64,000 nt of DNA from Oreohelix idahoensis. Lineage: Eukaryota > Mollusca > Gastropoda > Stylommatophora > Oreohelicidae. The stretch covers positions 37,501 to 101,500 of the forward strand of contig JAMPIV010019108.1 in assembly GCA_024509875.1 (NCBI GenBank). The letters run 5' to 3'. Below, piece by piece: positions 46,174 to 57,589 of this stretch (the stretch's first letter is position 1; each line of letters starts with the position of its first letter). Below the pieces are notes generated by a model that was not told where the DNA came from, did not search any database, and saw only the letters and a program-made list of their open reading frames with translations. The translations under genes and the position numbers were made by a program.

Positions 46174-46364
46174 ATTTCACTCAGAATTATTTCAAAATAC
46201 AGTAACTATTTGAAATATAACGTAACATATGTCATGCATCTTTTAGCAGTATAAAAAGTAGAATTATTTTGCATTTTATTAATTTTTAAAAAGTTATATA
46301 GTAAAAATGAAACGGAGCAAATAACGGTTTCCCAAAAATATATTTATTCACAAATATCTTAAGA

Positions 46365-46470
46365 ACCCGACGTGATAGAGATAAACGGATTTCAAATTTA
46401 AAATCAGCGCAAGAAACTGACCTAAGAACACTTATTCTTATATAAGAAAGAAAAATGTTGTTTGTCAGTG
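46365..46470. repeat. Right terminal inverted repeat of the DNA transposon
   Basis: About 106 bp; inverse partner of 34368-34479. Confidence 0.82.
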
Positions 46471-46473
46471 CAA

Positions 46474-46770
46474 TTAAAAGAACAACTGAAAGAGTTGCTC
46501 GACTTAGGAATTGCCTAACATCTCACACAAGAAGCTAAGTAAACGAACAGGAGAAATGAGCATTGCCCTACAAGCTAAGAGAGCCAGACGTTAAGACCAG
46601 ATATCAGGGGCTTATTGCTACAGCAGACAGAAACACGGAAGAACAACCTGATGACCTAGAAACAAATTCAAGGACATCATAAAGACAGCTGCAGTAGAAG
46701 CATGTCGTGAAGCCAGACATGGGAAGAAGAGAAAGAGGACACCTTGGTGGACAGAGGAAGTTAAAGAGAA
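46474..46770 (+). pseudogene. LINE-B linker segment
   Basis: Sequence between endonuclease and RT. Reads KRTPWWTEEVKE near its end, a common motif in this linker. Other frames carry DLETNS and EACREARHGK. Frames shift twice. Confidence 0.72.
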
Positions 46771-46851
46771 CAAACGAACGAACGAACGAACGAACATTAT
46801 TTTCAAAGGGTTAAGAATTGGGCACGTAGCTTTGTCTGACATTCTGCCCTT

Positions 46852-46943
<92 letters not shown>

Positions 46944-48028
46944 CACACTGTTTTCTTTCATTCCCCCCCCCCCCTCTCCCATTTACTGCAAGCATTATTT
47001 ACGCATTTATCATTAAAAAGTACTGTAACATCATACATTTGCAATATTCATCATAATCAATGTATGTTTTTAAATTAAATTTAAAAAAAAACAAATTAAA
47101 TATAAAATTAAATGAGAAAAAAAAACCAAAACAAATAAACTATAAGATTGACAACAATCGAATTCCTCATACAGTACATTAGACAGTGATTTGAGGCATA
47201 ATCAGATGGTGTGTTATAAGAACTCGTGAAACATTCGAACAGTCTGCTACTGAATGACTAGGGACTCGTTGTTTTTTCCAGTGCATGCGAAAAGTGAGCA
47301 GCGTTGAGTCCCATAGCAAATACTGCCGTAGGGAGTGAATTTTTTAAGCCTTCACAATACTAGGTCCATCATCATGAGATGGGGTAACCAGTACCTCTCC
47401 TTCTGTCTTTGCCTTCCCTAACTCAAGAGCAGAATCAGACTAAGTAGATAGTTAGACAGATATAAACGAAATAAATTAATTTTCCAAGGGTTGAAAATCA
47501 GGCACATAGTTCCCTCTTGCATTCTTCCTTCCTCTTGCTCATCTTTTGTTACTGTTTCTCAAACATTCTCCAGCGTACTTAAAGTATTAATTTACGGGCA
47601 ATGAAACAATACAAAGCAGTATAATAGCATACATTAACAGTACCTGATCACACAATTTAAAAAAAATAAGTATATTGTAATGAAAAACTAGATCAGAGCC
47701 TCCATACAGTATAATAGATACTAATTCGAAACATAATCAGTTAGGGTGGCATATAATCAGCACTCATGAAGTATTTGTACAGTATACGATTGTATGAGTA
47801 GGGACTGTGCGTGTTTTTCAAGTCATGGGAAGATTGTTCCAAAGATGAGCAGCTGAGTAAGCCAAACTATTCTTAAATAGGTCTAGCCTGGGCTCGGATA
47901 CCTGAAATTTGTTTAAGCGCTGACTACGTCTTTCATTGTATATTTAAAATCGGCCAAAGATACGTTGGAGCATTCCGTGACATGATTTTGTGAATAAATT
48001 TTGCTTTGTTAAATAGGAAATAAGAGAA
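46764..48028 (-). mobile_element. CR1/L2-like LINE 3' fragment (LINE-E copy 2)
   Basis: Body 46771-48021, minus strand, bounded by AAGAGAA (46764-46770 and 48022-48028). It shares with 23728-25160 the (CGTT)n tail, the 3' untranslated region and the start of the C-terminal coding region (FLFNKAKFIHKIMSRNAP), but is truncated earlier and has more frame damage. Confidence 0.87.
46851..46937. repeat. (CT)n microsatellite inside LINE-E copy 2
   Basis: About 85 bp of CT dinucleotides. The LINE-E copy at 23810 has only a short CTCTCTCTCT here, so the tract expanded after or during insertion. Confidence 0.96.
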
Positions 48029-49950
48029 AATAAGGGAGAAGAAAAGGGCATGGAAACAATACTTATGAGCTAAAAATGCAGCAGGAAAAACAGAGAAACG
48101 TAGAGAATATGTGATACTCATAACAGAAGCAAAGAACAAGGTGCTAGCAGCAAAACAGAAGTTCTGGGAAGAATTAGGAGAAAAGCTAGCAAAAGATGCT
48201 CAAGAAAACCAGAAATTGTTCTAACAGACGCTAAAGAACATGAGAAAGAAAAAACAGTGCCCTCTTAAATTTATAAAGGACAAGCAAGACAAATAACTTA
48301 CTGCCCCAAAGGAAGTAATGGAAATATGGAAAGAATATTCCTCAGAACTCCTTGATGGTGAGCATGGTCAAGCATCAGAAATGATACCACTAGCACATAA
48401 TAGGAAACCAATGGTGATGAAGATGGCATAAAGATGGAAGAACTGAAGGCAGCACTGGAGAAAATCAAGATGGGCAAAGCAGCAGGACATGATGGTATAA
48501 CACAGAAATGGTTAAGTACATGGGAGCAGCAGGCAACCTATTACTTCTGAGGGTCCTACAGGAAGCTTTGTGCAACAAGACCATACCAAAGGATTGGGAG
48601 ATTGCCATCATAACACCAATTTTCAAAAAGGGTGACAACCGACAATGTGGAAACCATAGAGGAATATCCCTTCTCAGTGTCCCTGGTAAAATCTACTCTA
48701 GAATCCTGGAGCAGAGACTCAGGCGCCTAGCTGAGCCACAAATGGATGAGGTCCAGTGTGGCTTCCGAGCAAACTGAAGTACTCAAGACCTAATCTTCAC
48801 ACTTAGACAGCTGAGTAAAAAGGCCCTTGAGTATAAGAGTGAGATCCATCTTTGTTTCTTAGATCTGGAAAAGGCGTCTGGCAAGAACCCCATGAGCAAA
48901 CTTTGGGACTGTGTGGCAAGGAAGAACATTCCAGCACCTATTATTCATGCTATACAGAGCTTCTACAAGTCTTGCAGAAATTATGTGACGACGGAAACCC
49001 ATAAGTCAGAAGAGTTCAGGACCACCACTAGTGTAAGTCAATGTGACACCCTGTTATCTTATCACTTCATACTCCTTATGGACGATGTCATCAAGGCATG
49101 TAAGGAGAGGACAAAAAAGTATTCAGTTTGGTAATGGAAGATGAGACAGTTCTGTATTTCAGAGCTGGCATTTGCTGATGATGTTGCCCTGATTGCAAAA
49201 TCAGAGGCACAACTTCAATCCAACCTGCAAGTCTGGAAGGAAGAGCTGGAGTAGAGAGGGATGGTCAAAAGCAGCTCTAAACAAAAAACATGGTGATATC
49301 ACGAGAGGAAAGAAGACCAGATTAAGCTGGGAGAATAGGTCCTGGAGCAGGTTAACCACTTTAAATACCTCGGAACGGAGGTTTGAAAGAATAGTTGGCT
49401 ACCCGAAGAGCAACAGCTGGGAGACTTTGTCAGGCCATAAATCGAGGATTCCTCAGCAAAAGATAAGTTGGTAAGAAGATGAAGATGGATGTTTACCGCT
49501 CCACCTATGTCCCAGTCTTGATGTACGGATGCGAGTCATGGGCAATGACTGCAACCCACAAAAGCCAGATCCAAACCTCAAAAATGATGTATCTAAGGAA
49601 GGTGGTTGAAGTAACAAGAAGAGACATGGTCCGCAACCAGACGATACGCCAAGGACTAAAAACTCAACCGACCCAAGTAGAACAGTCCTAACTAAGGTGG
49701 TTTGGCCATGTCTGCAGAATGGGAGAACATCGGCTACCACGAAAAGCACGAGAAACTAAGAGCCACGTATCCAGACCTCCAGGACGACCCAGAGTCCACT
49801 GGGGGGAACGATATTAGACAATATTTGAAGGACCAAGAACTAGAATGGAACTAAGCCAGGAGGAAGATAGCCGATAGGAAAGTATGGTGCTCTCTCTTCC
49901 AAACCTCTACATCTCACGATAGAAGAGGAACGACTAAATAAGTAAGATTC
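48029..49950 (+). pseudogene. LINE-B RT domain and C-terminus
   Basis: Continues from the linker (IREKKRAWKQYL-like), then RT: ALCNKTIPKDWEIAIITPIF, KKGDNRQCGNHRGISLLS, QCGFRAN, LCFLDLEKA, LAFADDVALIAKSE (about 49165-49205). The C-terminus has LMYGCESWAMTA, RRDMVRNQTIRQ and a GHVCRMGEHRLPRKA-like segment to about 49800. A stop after QCGFRAN and later frame shifts inactivate it. The RT motif before the fingers/palm junction reads VSQCDTLLS in place of the usual VRQGC-LSP. Confidence 0.82.
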
Positions 49951-50221
49951 AGGGGTCAATGTGGGTTCCAACGAAAGTTATTGATTACCATAATCTGCAA
50001 AGATGGTTGACGAAGTCCCGACATGACAAGAATTGAGGGAAGGAAGTGTAAACAATGAATCGAAAATACCAAATACTGTCAGAGGTGGGAAAAAAGAAAG
50101 TGAAGAGCACAGAATGAATTACATAATGGCACAAGTAAATGTGACATTCGAGGTCATTTTGCCACATGGACCAGATAAGGGGGTGGGCTCCATTCTCTTT
50201 AAGGAACGCAAAGGAAAATGA
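49951..50221. repeat. Possible dispersed repeat related to 15520-15740
   Basis: Shares AAGTGTAAACA-TGA-TCGAAAATAC and a CTGC-A-GATGG motif upstream with the earlier region. Weak, irregular similarity; type unknown. Confidence 0.3.
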
Positions 50222-50316
50222 TTATGATAATGATGATCACGACGGTGATGATGATGGTGATGATGATGATGATGATGATGATGATGACATGATTAGATGG
50301 TGATGATGATGATATA
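50222..50316. repeat. (GAT)n microsatellite
   Basis: Imperfect GAT/GATGGT trinucleotides, about 95 bp. Confidence 0.93.
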
Positions 50317-51174
50317 CTAGTAAGAAGTACAGCTGTGTAAAAGAAAATAGACAGATGAATAGAGCAATCGCACACTGAGAAAACCGGCTGATTGCGTCAC
50401 AAGGTATGTCTTTGACTGGAATTCCTAGTGTAAGAGAAATATAGGAGATTCAAAACGCACGGAAAAAAAAACTGGTAACATAAATTAAACGTATAAAGAC
50501 GATGTGGAAAGACTTTAAACGGACGGATAAACGTGATATTTACCACAAGAGATGAATTTTGCGAATTTGGGAGTCTAGGGTATTTGACAATGAAAGAAAC
50601 ATATCAATAATAATAACTGCGATTGTACATATTACAGACGAAAAAAAAAGAAAAAGGTAAAATAATAAGCCACTTACCATTGTTATTCGCCCCTGCCAGC
50701 TCCCACAGATACTGCAACATAATTGCCAGAAGAGTGACGCCTTTCAAAAACGTCACAGTTTGTCTTGTCATCTTACACTTCTGGTACATTTCCAACACTA
50801 CACGTCAGAAATCTTAAAGAACTCATAACCAGCATATATCCACGTGGTATCATCAATACATCCAAAAAGTATCCACCGCATTTCAACATATCAGATTTTC
50901 TTCTTTTTTGACTCCACTTGTTTAGCCAGTATAACGTGATGCCGCCGCCATTACGGCTTTTTTGTTCAGATGAGATGGAAATTTATGGTCTGGATAGGAC
51001 AGCTCGTGAAGTTACTTGTGGCCACTTGGAAGTAATTCTGGTCTTGACCTTGTGTTACTTCTGCCTTTTCAAAGTTTGCACGCTCTGTTTAAAAAAAATG
51101 AACTGATATCAACTGTCTGATAGTAAAAACGTAATATGAGTATAGACTCATGATACTACAGAATTTGTCAATCT
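50317..51174. other. Unclassified DNA
   Basis: No supported gene. Confidence 0.4.
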
Positions 51175-51452
51175 TTCATAATCATTACCATAATAATCAC
51201 CATCATCATAATCATCATCATAATCATCATCATAATGATCATCATCATAATAATCGTCATCACCATAATCATCCTCATCATCATCATCATAATTATCACA
51301 ATCGTCACAATCATAATCATCGTCATAATAAAAATTAGCATCATAATCATCATCATAATCATCATCATAATTATCGTCATAATAAAAATTAGCATCATAA
51401 TCATCATCATCGTAATTATCATCAACATTATCATCATCATCATAATTTTCCT
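51175..51452. repeat. (CAT/AAT)n trinucleotide array
   Basis: About 275 bp of ATC/ATA-rich trinucleotides with internal higher-order repetition (the TAATAAAAATTAGCATCATAA motif recurs). Long Asp-, His-, Ile- and Met-rich frames here are artefacts. Confidence 0.93.
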
Positions 51453-51577
51453 TTTCGATGATAACGTAGCATGGCGTCATCCACTGTAGCTGACCTCCTT
51501 ACAGGAAGCCTGGACCAAGAAGTCACATGCTCTTGCAGCATTGGTTAATGTAACACTTTGTTTTACATGATGAGGTT

Positions 51578-51748
51578 GCCAACCTCATGTACAACCTCAT
51601 GTACAACCTCATGTACAATCTCATGTACAACCTCATGTACAAAATCATGTACAACCTCATGAACAACCTCATGTACAACCACATGTGCAACCTCATGTAC
51701 AACCTCATGTACAACCTCATGTACAACCTCATGTACAACCTCATATTA
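51578..51748. repeat. 12-bp minisatellite
   Basis: About 14 copies of CCTCATGTACAA with variants (AAATCATGTACAA, CCTCATGAACAA, CCACATGTGCAA). 12 bp keeps frame, giving MYNL repeats on one strand and MRLY on the other, with no sign of a real gene. Confidence 0.93.
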
Positions 51749-52344
51749 GTCGTCATGTACGACTTACATGAGCGTGTAGTATACTTCTTCTGTCTCATTA
51801 GTGACCCCAGCAACTACACTTCTTTTTCTTCTTCCATCCTTAGCCATCAACCGGCAAAGCAGTATGTGGCCAGTACGCCTAGTGGCGTCTTAGGGCAACA
51901 AGAAATTGATCGATCTATCGCTGTTTCCACCACGCCTAGTGGCGTCTTTGTGGAACAAAAACAGACCAAACAATCTATCGTTGTTTCCGTAATCAGATTG
52001 ATTGGCAAGCAGGTGATCAGCCCACTGTGCGAAGTTTTTACGGGATGGGGTAAACAGCCCCATGCCCATACCCTCCTTAGTCGCTTTTTACGACATGCGT
52101 GGTAGGGTGCAGTGTTACTATTCTTTGCTCCCCTTTCGGGCCCCGGTAACACACGGGTGCAGCAACTACACTGGATATCATTAATTGACCCTTTGTTTGA
52201 GAGCCGCATTAAACAAAACAAAAATAAGCACTGAATTTGGAATATCGATAGTATCGATTTATTTGGTATAGATTTTAAATAAAATATAGCACAATATTTT
52301 AAAAATGGTGCAAACTATAAAGGTTAGGACAATCCTTGGCTCTT

Positions 52345-52349
<5 letters not shown>
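51749..52349. other. Unclassified DNA with a repeated hairpin motif
   Basis: ACGCCTAGTGGCGT, which can fold (ACGCC/GGCGT), occurs at 51875-51888 and 51932-51945, each followed by similar sequence with ATCTATCG-TGTTTCC. The stretch near 52075-52150 (AGTCGCTTTTTACGACATGCG, then a CCCCTTTCGGGCCCCGGTAAC motif) resembles a widespread invertebrate repeat that I recall but cannot name. Confidence 0.45.

Positions 52350-52415
<66 letters not shown>
52350..52415. repeat. (AT)n microsatellite
   Basis: About 65 bp of AT dinucleotides. Confidence 0.97.
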
Positions 52416-52416
<1 letters not shown>

Positions 52417-53240
52417 TTCCAAAGGTTGTTAGAGCCAGGAGTTGCAGCGAGGATAAGCTCTCACTGCAGATAAAATACTTCTATGGCACGCGCCTCAAGC
52501 AGCCTCTGACAACCAAATCCAGCTCCCGGCCAATTTGAGCCCGGTGGAACTGTTTCCACTGACGGGAGAAGGGGCAAAGGCGAGCAAATGGCGCCTTAAA
52601 ACCAGCAGCTTCGGGCAGATAGGGCTTGTGATCCTTGGTTGGTAGCTTATCTAAGACAAGAAACTCTGAATTCAAACCACCGCTGCCTTTCGGGAATATC
52701 CATTTATGGAATTTGCTTCGGGAGTAAACCCTGAGGATAAATCCGAAGTCTGAGTCCCTAAGGCAATCTAATGTTGATTCGACATTATTCTGGCAACTCC
52801 AGCGACGTGGCTGGTACCAAAATGTATCGGCTACTGCCGTTCCTTTGCATCTACCGGTTGCGTGGAGAGATGGAACATGCTGCATGGGCAATAGCTTGAT
52901 CTCCTTATAACTGTGCCCAAGCTCGTGCCCTGGAGAGGACACTCCAGCTTCACCCTATAGGTGTCGGCAAAATACGGGAAGTAGCAGTTACCGGTAGAAG
53001 CATTTTGCCCAATTGGCATAGATCATGGCGCCAGGGGCTACTTCCGACAGTGGGAGAGGTTCTAGGATCTCACTGGACAGCTATCGCCCGAACCAAGCTG
53101 GGCAGCCCCCAGACAATAAGGAGTTGTCCCGCCACTGTCTGCTTTCCCCATTGGGTGCATGGGGAATAGGGTCAAACCCGAACTGTGGACAGAAAATTTT
53201 GCACCAAGCAATTATCATAATAATACAAATAAGCAAACTC

Positions 53241-53935
53241 TCAGATTAGGGTGTTGGAACGTCCGGATTATGTTGACTGGACTATCCGAAAAGCTACAGG
53301 ACATAAACGATGTCAGGAAGACAGCCATACTCATTGATGAGCTTAAACGACTGCACTTCAGGAAACGCGCCTGGCGGGCTCTGGAACGGTTAGCGAGAAG
53401 GACTACACATTTTATTGGCAAGGGAAAGACCTTAATAAAACTAGAGAACCCGGAATGGGTTTTGCGGTTAAAAAATCGCTAACTAAAATGGTTGAACCAG
53501 GTGAGAATGGATCAGAACGCCTGTTAACGATCTGCCTGCAAACTAGCACAGGTCCCATCACCCTTGTCAGTGTGTATGCTCCTACTCTGTACTCTGCCTC
53601 AGAAGCTAAAGATGGGTTCTACGAGAATCTAGCAGCAGTCATCAAAATCATACCTAGGCAAGAACAGCTTGTTCTCCTTGGTGACTTTAACGCTAGAGTG
53701 GGTGCCAATAATGTTTCATGGCCTTCATGTCTGGGCAGGTTTGGTATTGGCAAGATGAATGAAAATGGACAACGGCTCTTAGAGTTGTGTGTCCATCATG
53801 ACCTCTGCGTGACCAACTCCTACTTTCAGACAAAACCCCATAATAAGGCGTCATGGAGAAACCCACGATCCAAGTACTGGCACCAACTGGATCTGATTCG
53901 ATGCTTCATCAGATGTCATGGCACCTGTCATTGAA
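53241..53935 (+). pseudogene. LINE-D endonuclease
   Basis: AP-type endonuclease with most motifs: LGCWNVRIM, then after a frame break and small deletion near 53352-53362 LQETRLAGSGTV, YTFYWQGK, GFAVKKSL, LVSVYAPTL, LLGDFNARVG, SWPSCLGRFGIGK, NENGQRLLELC, KASWRNPRSKYWHQLDLI. The SDH motif at the C-terminus is lost; the frame degenerates after 53900. Confidence 0.85.
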
Positions 53936-53959
53936 GCTAAGCGCAGTGCTGCCAATTAA

Positions 53960-55155
53960 TACAAACGTTCACCGAGTGCTAGAACCCTATAGATCCCGAA
54001 GGCTACGAGAACCAAAGTTCAACAAACTGCTCGACCATCAGCGGAGAGAAGTTAACCGATAAGGGTAAGCAGATGGAGAGGTGGGTCGAGCATTACTCTG
54101 AGCTTTACGCTATAGAAAATACCGTTACGCCTGCAGCCCTTGATGCTGTCAAATGTCTGCCAACTATGGAGGAGCTGGATGCCGAACCAACATTAGAGGA
54201 ATTCAGCAAGGCCATTGATGTAAGAGCACGCTATTACATCCCCTGCATAGGATGCTGTGCCAGTGCTGGGAAGAGACAACTATTCCTCAAGACATGCGAG
54301 ATGCCAAGATTGTAACACTGTATGAAAATAAAGGAGACAGACGTGATTGCAATAACTACAGAGGCATCTTTCTTCTTAGTATTGTTGGTAAGGTTTTTGC
54401 CAGTCATCTTAATGGGACTACACAAGTTAGCTGACCGCATATATATAGAGTCACAGTGTGGATTCCGAGCTAGTAGATCAACAACAGACATGATCTTCTC
54501 TCTCCGCCAGCTTCAGGAAAAATCAAGAGCAGAAAAGGCCTTTATATATCGCCTTTATAGACCTCAGAAAAGCATTTGACCTAGTTAGTAGGGATGGACT
54601 CTTCAAAATTCTCCCGAAAATAGGCTGCCCTTCTAAATTGCTGTAAATGATAAAGTCATTCCATGACGACATGATGGGAACAGTCCAATATGCTGGAAGC
54701 ACATCACAGCCCTTTTACATACGAAGTGGCGTTAAACAAGGCTGTGTTCTGGCTCCGACCTCTTCGGGATCTTCTTTGTCTTACTCTTGAAACATGCATT
54801 CAGAGATGCAACTGAAGGAATATGTCTTCCCACTATGTCAGATGGCCGTCTGTTTAATCATTTAAGGCTGAAAGCAAAAACAAAAATCAGAAGGGTCACT
54901 TTAAGAGACTTGTTGTTCACTGATAATGCTGCAGTCGTCACTCAAAGCCAACATGAGCTTCAGAGCTTGATGAATCGCTTCACCCAAGCATGCAAGTACT
55001 TTGGCCTCACAATACGTCTGAAGAACACTAATGTGCTGAGTCAGGACGTGGGTGCTGCAACAGTTATCACTATCGATAACTATGAATTGGCAGTGGTGCA
55101 CCACTTCACATATAGTACTCTAAAATCCTCAGTACGAAAATCCTACAATAATTGA
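53960..55155 (+). pseudogene. LINE-D reverse transcriptase fragments
   Basis: Fragments in changing frames: RWVEHYSELY near 54078, an EELDAEPTLEEF stretch, QCGFRASRSTTDMIFSLRQL (54450-54510), a SGVKQGCVLAPT-like stretch at 54725-54760 in a shifted frame, then LLFTDNAAVVTQSQHELQ (54910-54965), where the catalytic ADD reads TDN. The altered catalytic residue and stops mean it is inactive. Confidence 0.8.
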
Positions 55156-55510
55156 AAAACTCAACTAGGATCATATATAAGAAAGACAAAGTTGACACAA
55201 AACACTGATGCAGACTGCCGAAGACTGGATGATTTGGACACACTGGTTTTAAGTTGTTATGATCTGCTAAGAATTGTATAACAATTACCAGTAAAAGTTT
55301 AATGTGGTACGATAAATAACAGCTATGCGTGTACAACTGTAGAAGATCTGGTTTCAGGGCACAGGGAAGACCAAGATCAGATGGATAGATAACATCACAG
55401 ACATCCTACAGCAACACGCGCTCACAGCAGTAAATACGGCACACTTGGCTCACAAACGCAAATTTCGGCTCCCTTCTACAATCTTCACAGCACGAGCGAC
55501 CGAAAAAGTA

Positions 55511-57214
55511 AGTGAAAATAAAAGTACTGTTTAGAACAGGTATAATAGCAGCAAACTCACTTGTATAGTGTAGGAACAGTCTAAGTGTCAGCACAAGATG
55601 CAGGCTTGACTTTCACCAACAACCGTGCACCGATAAAGTTGAGAAGAACATACTGACCTATACTGACCGAATGGAGCAGTGATGAGTGGTGATTACATCC
55701 CATGTGCATCAAGTGTATAGTATCATTTTGTGAGATATATGTACCTTGTTAATTGTAATTCAGGCACGCCATTGCCCTCGCGCTGTCCAAGCACATATTT
55801 TCCCAGTTCAATACCCAGAAGAATATTGGTGATTTCTAATCATCCTCCCTGAGTTGCGCTATGTATACTCAAAAAGAATAATTATTCAGAGAGGCTAAAA
55901 TTGGTGGGTGGACAACGAGACAATGCGCCTGTTAATCTTCCAACCAAATGTACTTAGCAGAGGCATTTGTCCTCTTTATTTTGTCTAAAGTTCATGGAAC
56001 GAAGCTATCAAACTGTTCATGGTACGAAGCTGCAAGACTAAAGTTTCGACGCCATTAGTTGTGAGTTTAAACCAGGGAATCAGCAGTAACCGCCTAAATT
56101 TGACAGGTGTGTAAAGAAGTGCCCTCATCACAAAAGAATTGACGAAACCACGGCTGCAGGACTCACAAAGACCAGCTACGCTTATTAAGGAAACTGCAAA
56201 AAACGACAATTGTTTTTTTTAAATCCTCAAACCAAGTCTCAGCGAAGACAATTTTTTTACATCTAAAAGTCACCATCATTTCATCGCTTTTTTAACCTGT
56301 TGTTACACATCTTTTTGTGCACCTCAATGTTTCGTTATTTTGAAGCGCTGCGGTGTTCAACTAGAGTGTCACGGGAATAGAAGTTGTGAAGTGAGTTGAG
56401 GGTGTGTGTTATGACTGAGAGTGTGATTTAGGGTAAGTCCGTGGGAAGAATGTAGGTCGTGAATGGGGGGATACTGTTAGACGATGTCTGGCAGTGAGTG
56501 AGTGCGTGAAAAGGGAGACAACTGACAGAGCAGTGTATTCAGGCGGAATGGCTGTGTGGGATGTGTAGTTGGTTGATGATATTCTATGTCCGCTGTATGA
56601 TTCTACTTCATGAGGAATTAGCAATGTGTGTGCTTGCTAGATGAAATATTTAGTGAAAGGAAGTATATTTTTGGAGCTCTACTTGATTCATTCATGAGTT
56701 AAATAATGATGTGTTAAACGACTTCCGTCCTGACGCAAGACGGACAAACAGTTTGCTTCTTGAATTATATATTGACTGCCTAGGTCCTATGTGTGGACAC
56801 TATTCAAGTGTGTTAACTTGATGAACATCTATTATGTTGGAGTAATGTATCGACAATAAAGTGTATAATGTATCTGTCACTGGAGCAGTTATTTGACGAT
56901 TTACTGTTGGCGTTACACCTACTAGACGTATGCTTGGATTATTTTATGAACATATCATTGAGAACGCCACACCTGTTTAGACCAATTGATTACTAAATTT
57001 GTTACATGTTATTTTAAAATAAAACAATCATGGTTGATTCAGTTATTGTAGGTATGAAAGCAAACTTATGAGCAAGACTCTTTGATATATGCAGCTAAAC
57101 ATTTACATCTATAGAGCAAACACTTACAAAAAGAATTTCGCTGGATTTACACCAGCTGGGGGCTTGAACGGGCTAAACCCATTGCTTAATTCTTCGGAAA
57201 AGGCGATGGATTAG
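55511..57214. other. Unclassified DNA
   Basis: No supported gene or repeat. Minus-strand frames of 60-75 codons show no recognisable domain. Confidence 0.4.
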
Positions 57215-57515
57215 ATTGTCACGGATTGCCTCCCCTGCGTTGCAGTAGTGGTCCAACAGTGGCCAAAACTCGAGAGTATCTAGTGGGTGGTCAAAGGTGT
57301 CTACCTTCGCACAAGATTACTCTTAGCAGAGATGTAGATAGAAGGGTAATGACGCTTCTATCCCACGGGAGTTTCACAAGATATTCAGAAAAGCAAAAAC
57401 TGTGCTGCATTGGATGAGCACGTTAATTCCAGGATCTGCCAAAAACTTTTGTGAAGGATTAAGCAATTATTAGTTTCAGCTCGTTAAGCCCCCACCTCTG
57501 ATTTACTCAGTGGAA
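57215..57515 (+). repeat. Dispersed repeat of unknown type, copy 2
   Basis: Partner of 12770-13070 (see that entry); similar along about 290 bp with several small indels. Confidence 0.65.
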
Positions 57516-57589
57516 TTCGTATTATTCTGGTATAGCTCTATTTAGAGTGTGTTTAGTAAATTGACTGAGACAAACATGCAGTACATTTA

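Larger units (their letters stand above)
34365..46473 (-). mobile_element. CACTG-type DNA transposon, itself split by an LTR element
   Basis: Terminal inverted repeats at 34368-34479 and 46365-46470, starting CACTGAC-AACAA. Aligned blocks include GCGCTG-TTTTAAAT, CCGTTT-TCTCTATCA and GGTCGGG/CGTCGGG at matching distances from the ends. The 3-bp CAA is present on both sides (34365-34367, 46471-46473). Subtracting the gypsy insertion leaves about 2.18 kb with one intronless minus-strand gene. CACTG ends with a 3-bp duplication fit the CACTA/CMC superfamily; that assignment is an inference. Confidence 0.8.
34111..49950 (+). mobile_element. LINE-B, split by a DNA transposon and by a CR1/L2-like LINE
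   Basis: LINE-B pieces: 34111-34367 (endonuclease), 46471-46770 (linker) and 48022-49950 (linker, RT, C-terminus). Joining across the DNA transposon with one CAA keeps the same frame. Joining across the LINE with one AAGAGAA gives a continuous EEVKEKIREKKRAWK-like linker. Point mutations and frameshifts show an old copy. Clade not resolved. Confidence 0.8.
52420..55510 (+). mobile_element. LINE-D, degenerate non-LTR retrotransposon
   Basis: Probable leader (about 52420-53240), endonuclease (53241-53935), fragmented RT (53960-55140) and a C-terminal piece (about 55350-55510, reading GRPRSDGxITSQT in one frame and a QGRPRxRWIDNIT pattern in another). Belongs to the widespread animal LINE group whose endonuclease reads GCWNVR-M, then PSCLG-GIGKMNENGQRLLE. 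Distinct from LINE-A, -B and -C. Many frameshifts and stops. Confidence 0.8.

Noticed and set aside
34368..46470. Assignment to Transib or hAT
   Set aside because: Transib would give a 5-bp and hAT an 8-bp target duplication; flanks here agree only over CAA.
51148..51489. Asp-, His-, Met- and Ile-rich ORFs on both strands
   Set aside because: Translation of a trinucleotide array; no codon or motif evidence of a gene.
51578..51748. CRISPR-like array
   Set aside because: Contiguous 12-bp units without unique spacers in animal DNA; an ordinary minisatellite. The 41-bp and 28-bp arrays also have no spacers.
52481..52942. 153-codon minus-strand ORF
   Set aside because: Antisense to the probable LINE-D leader; no domain recognised.
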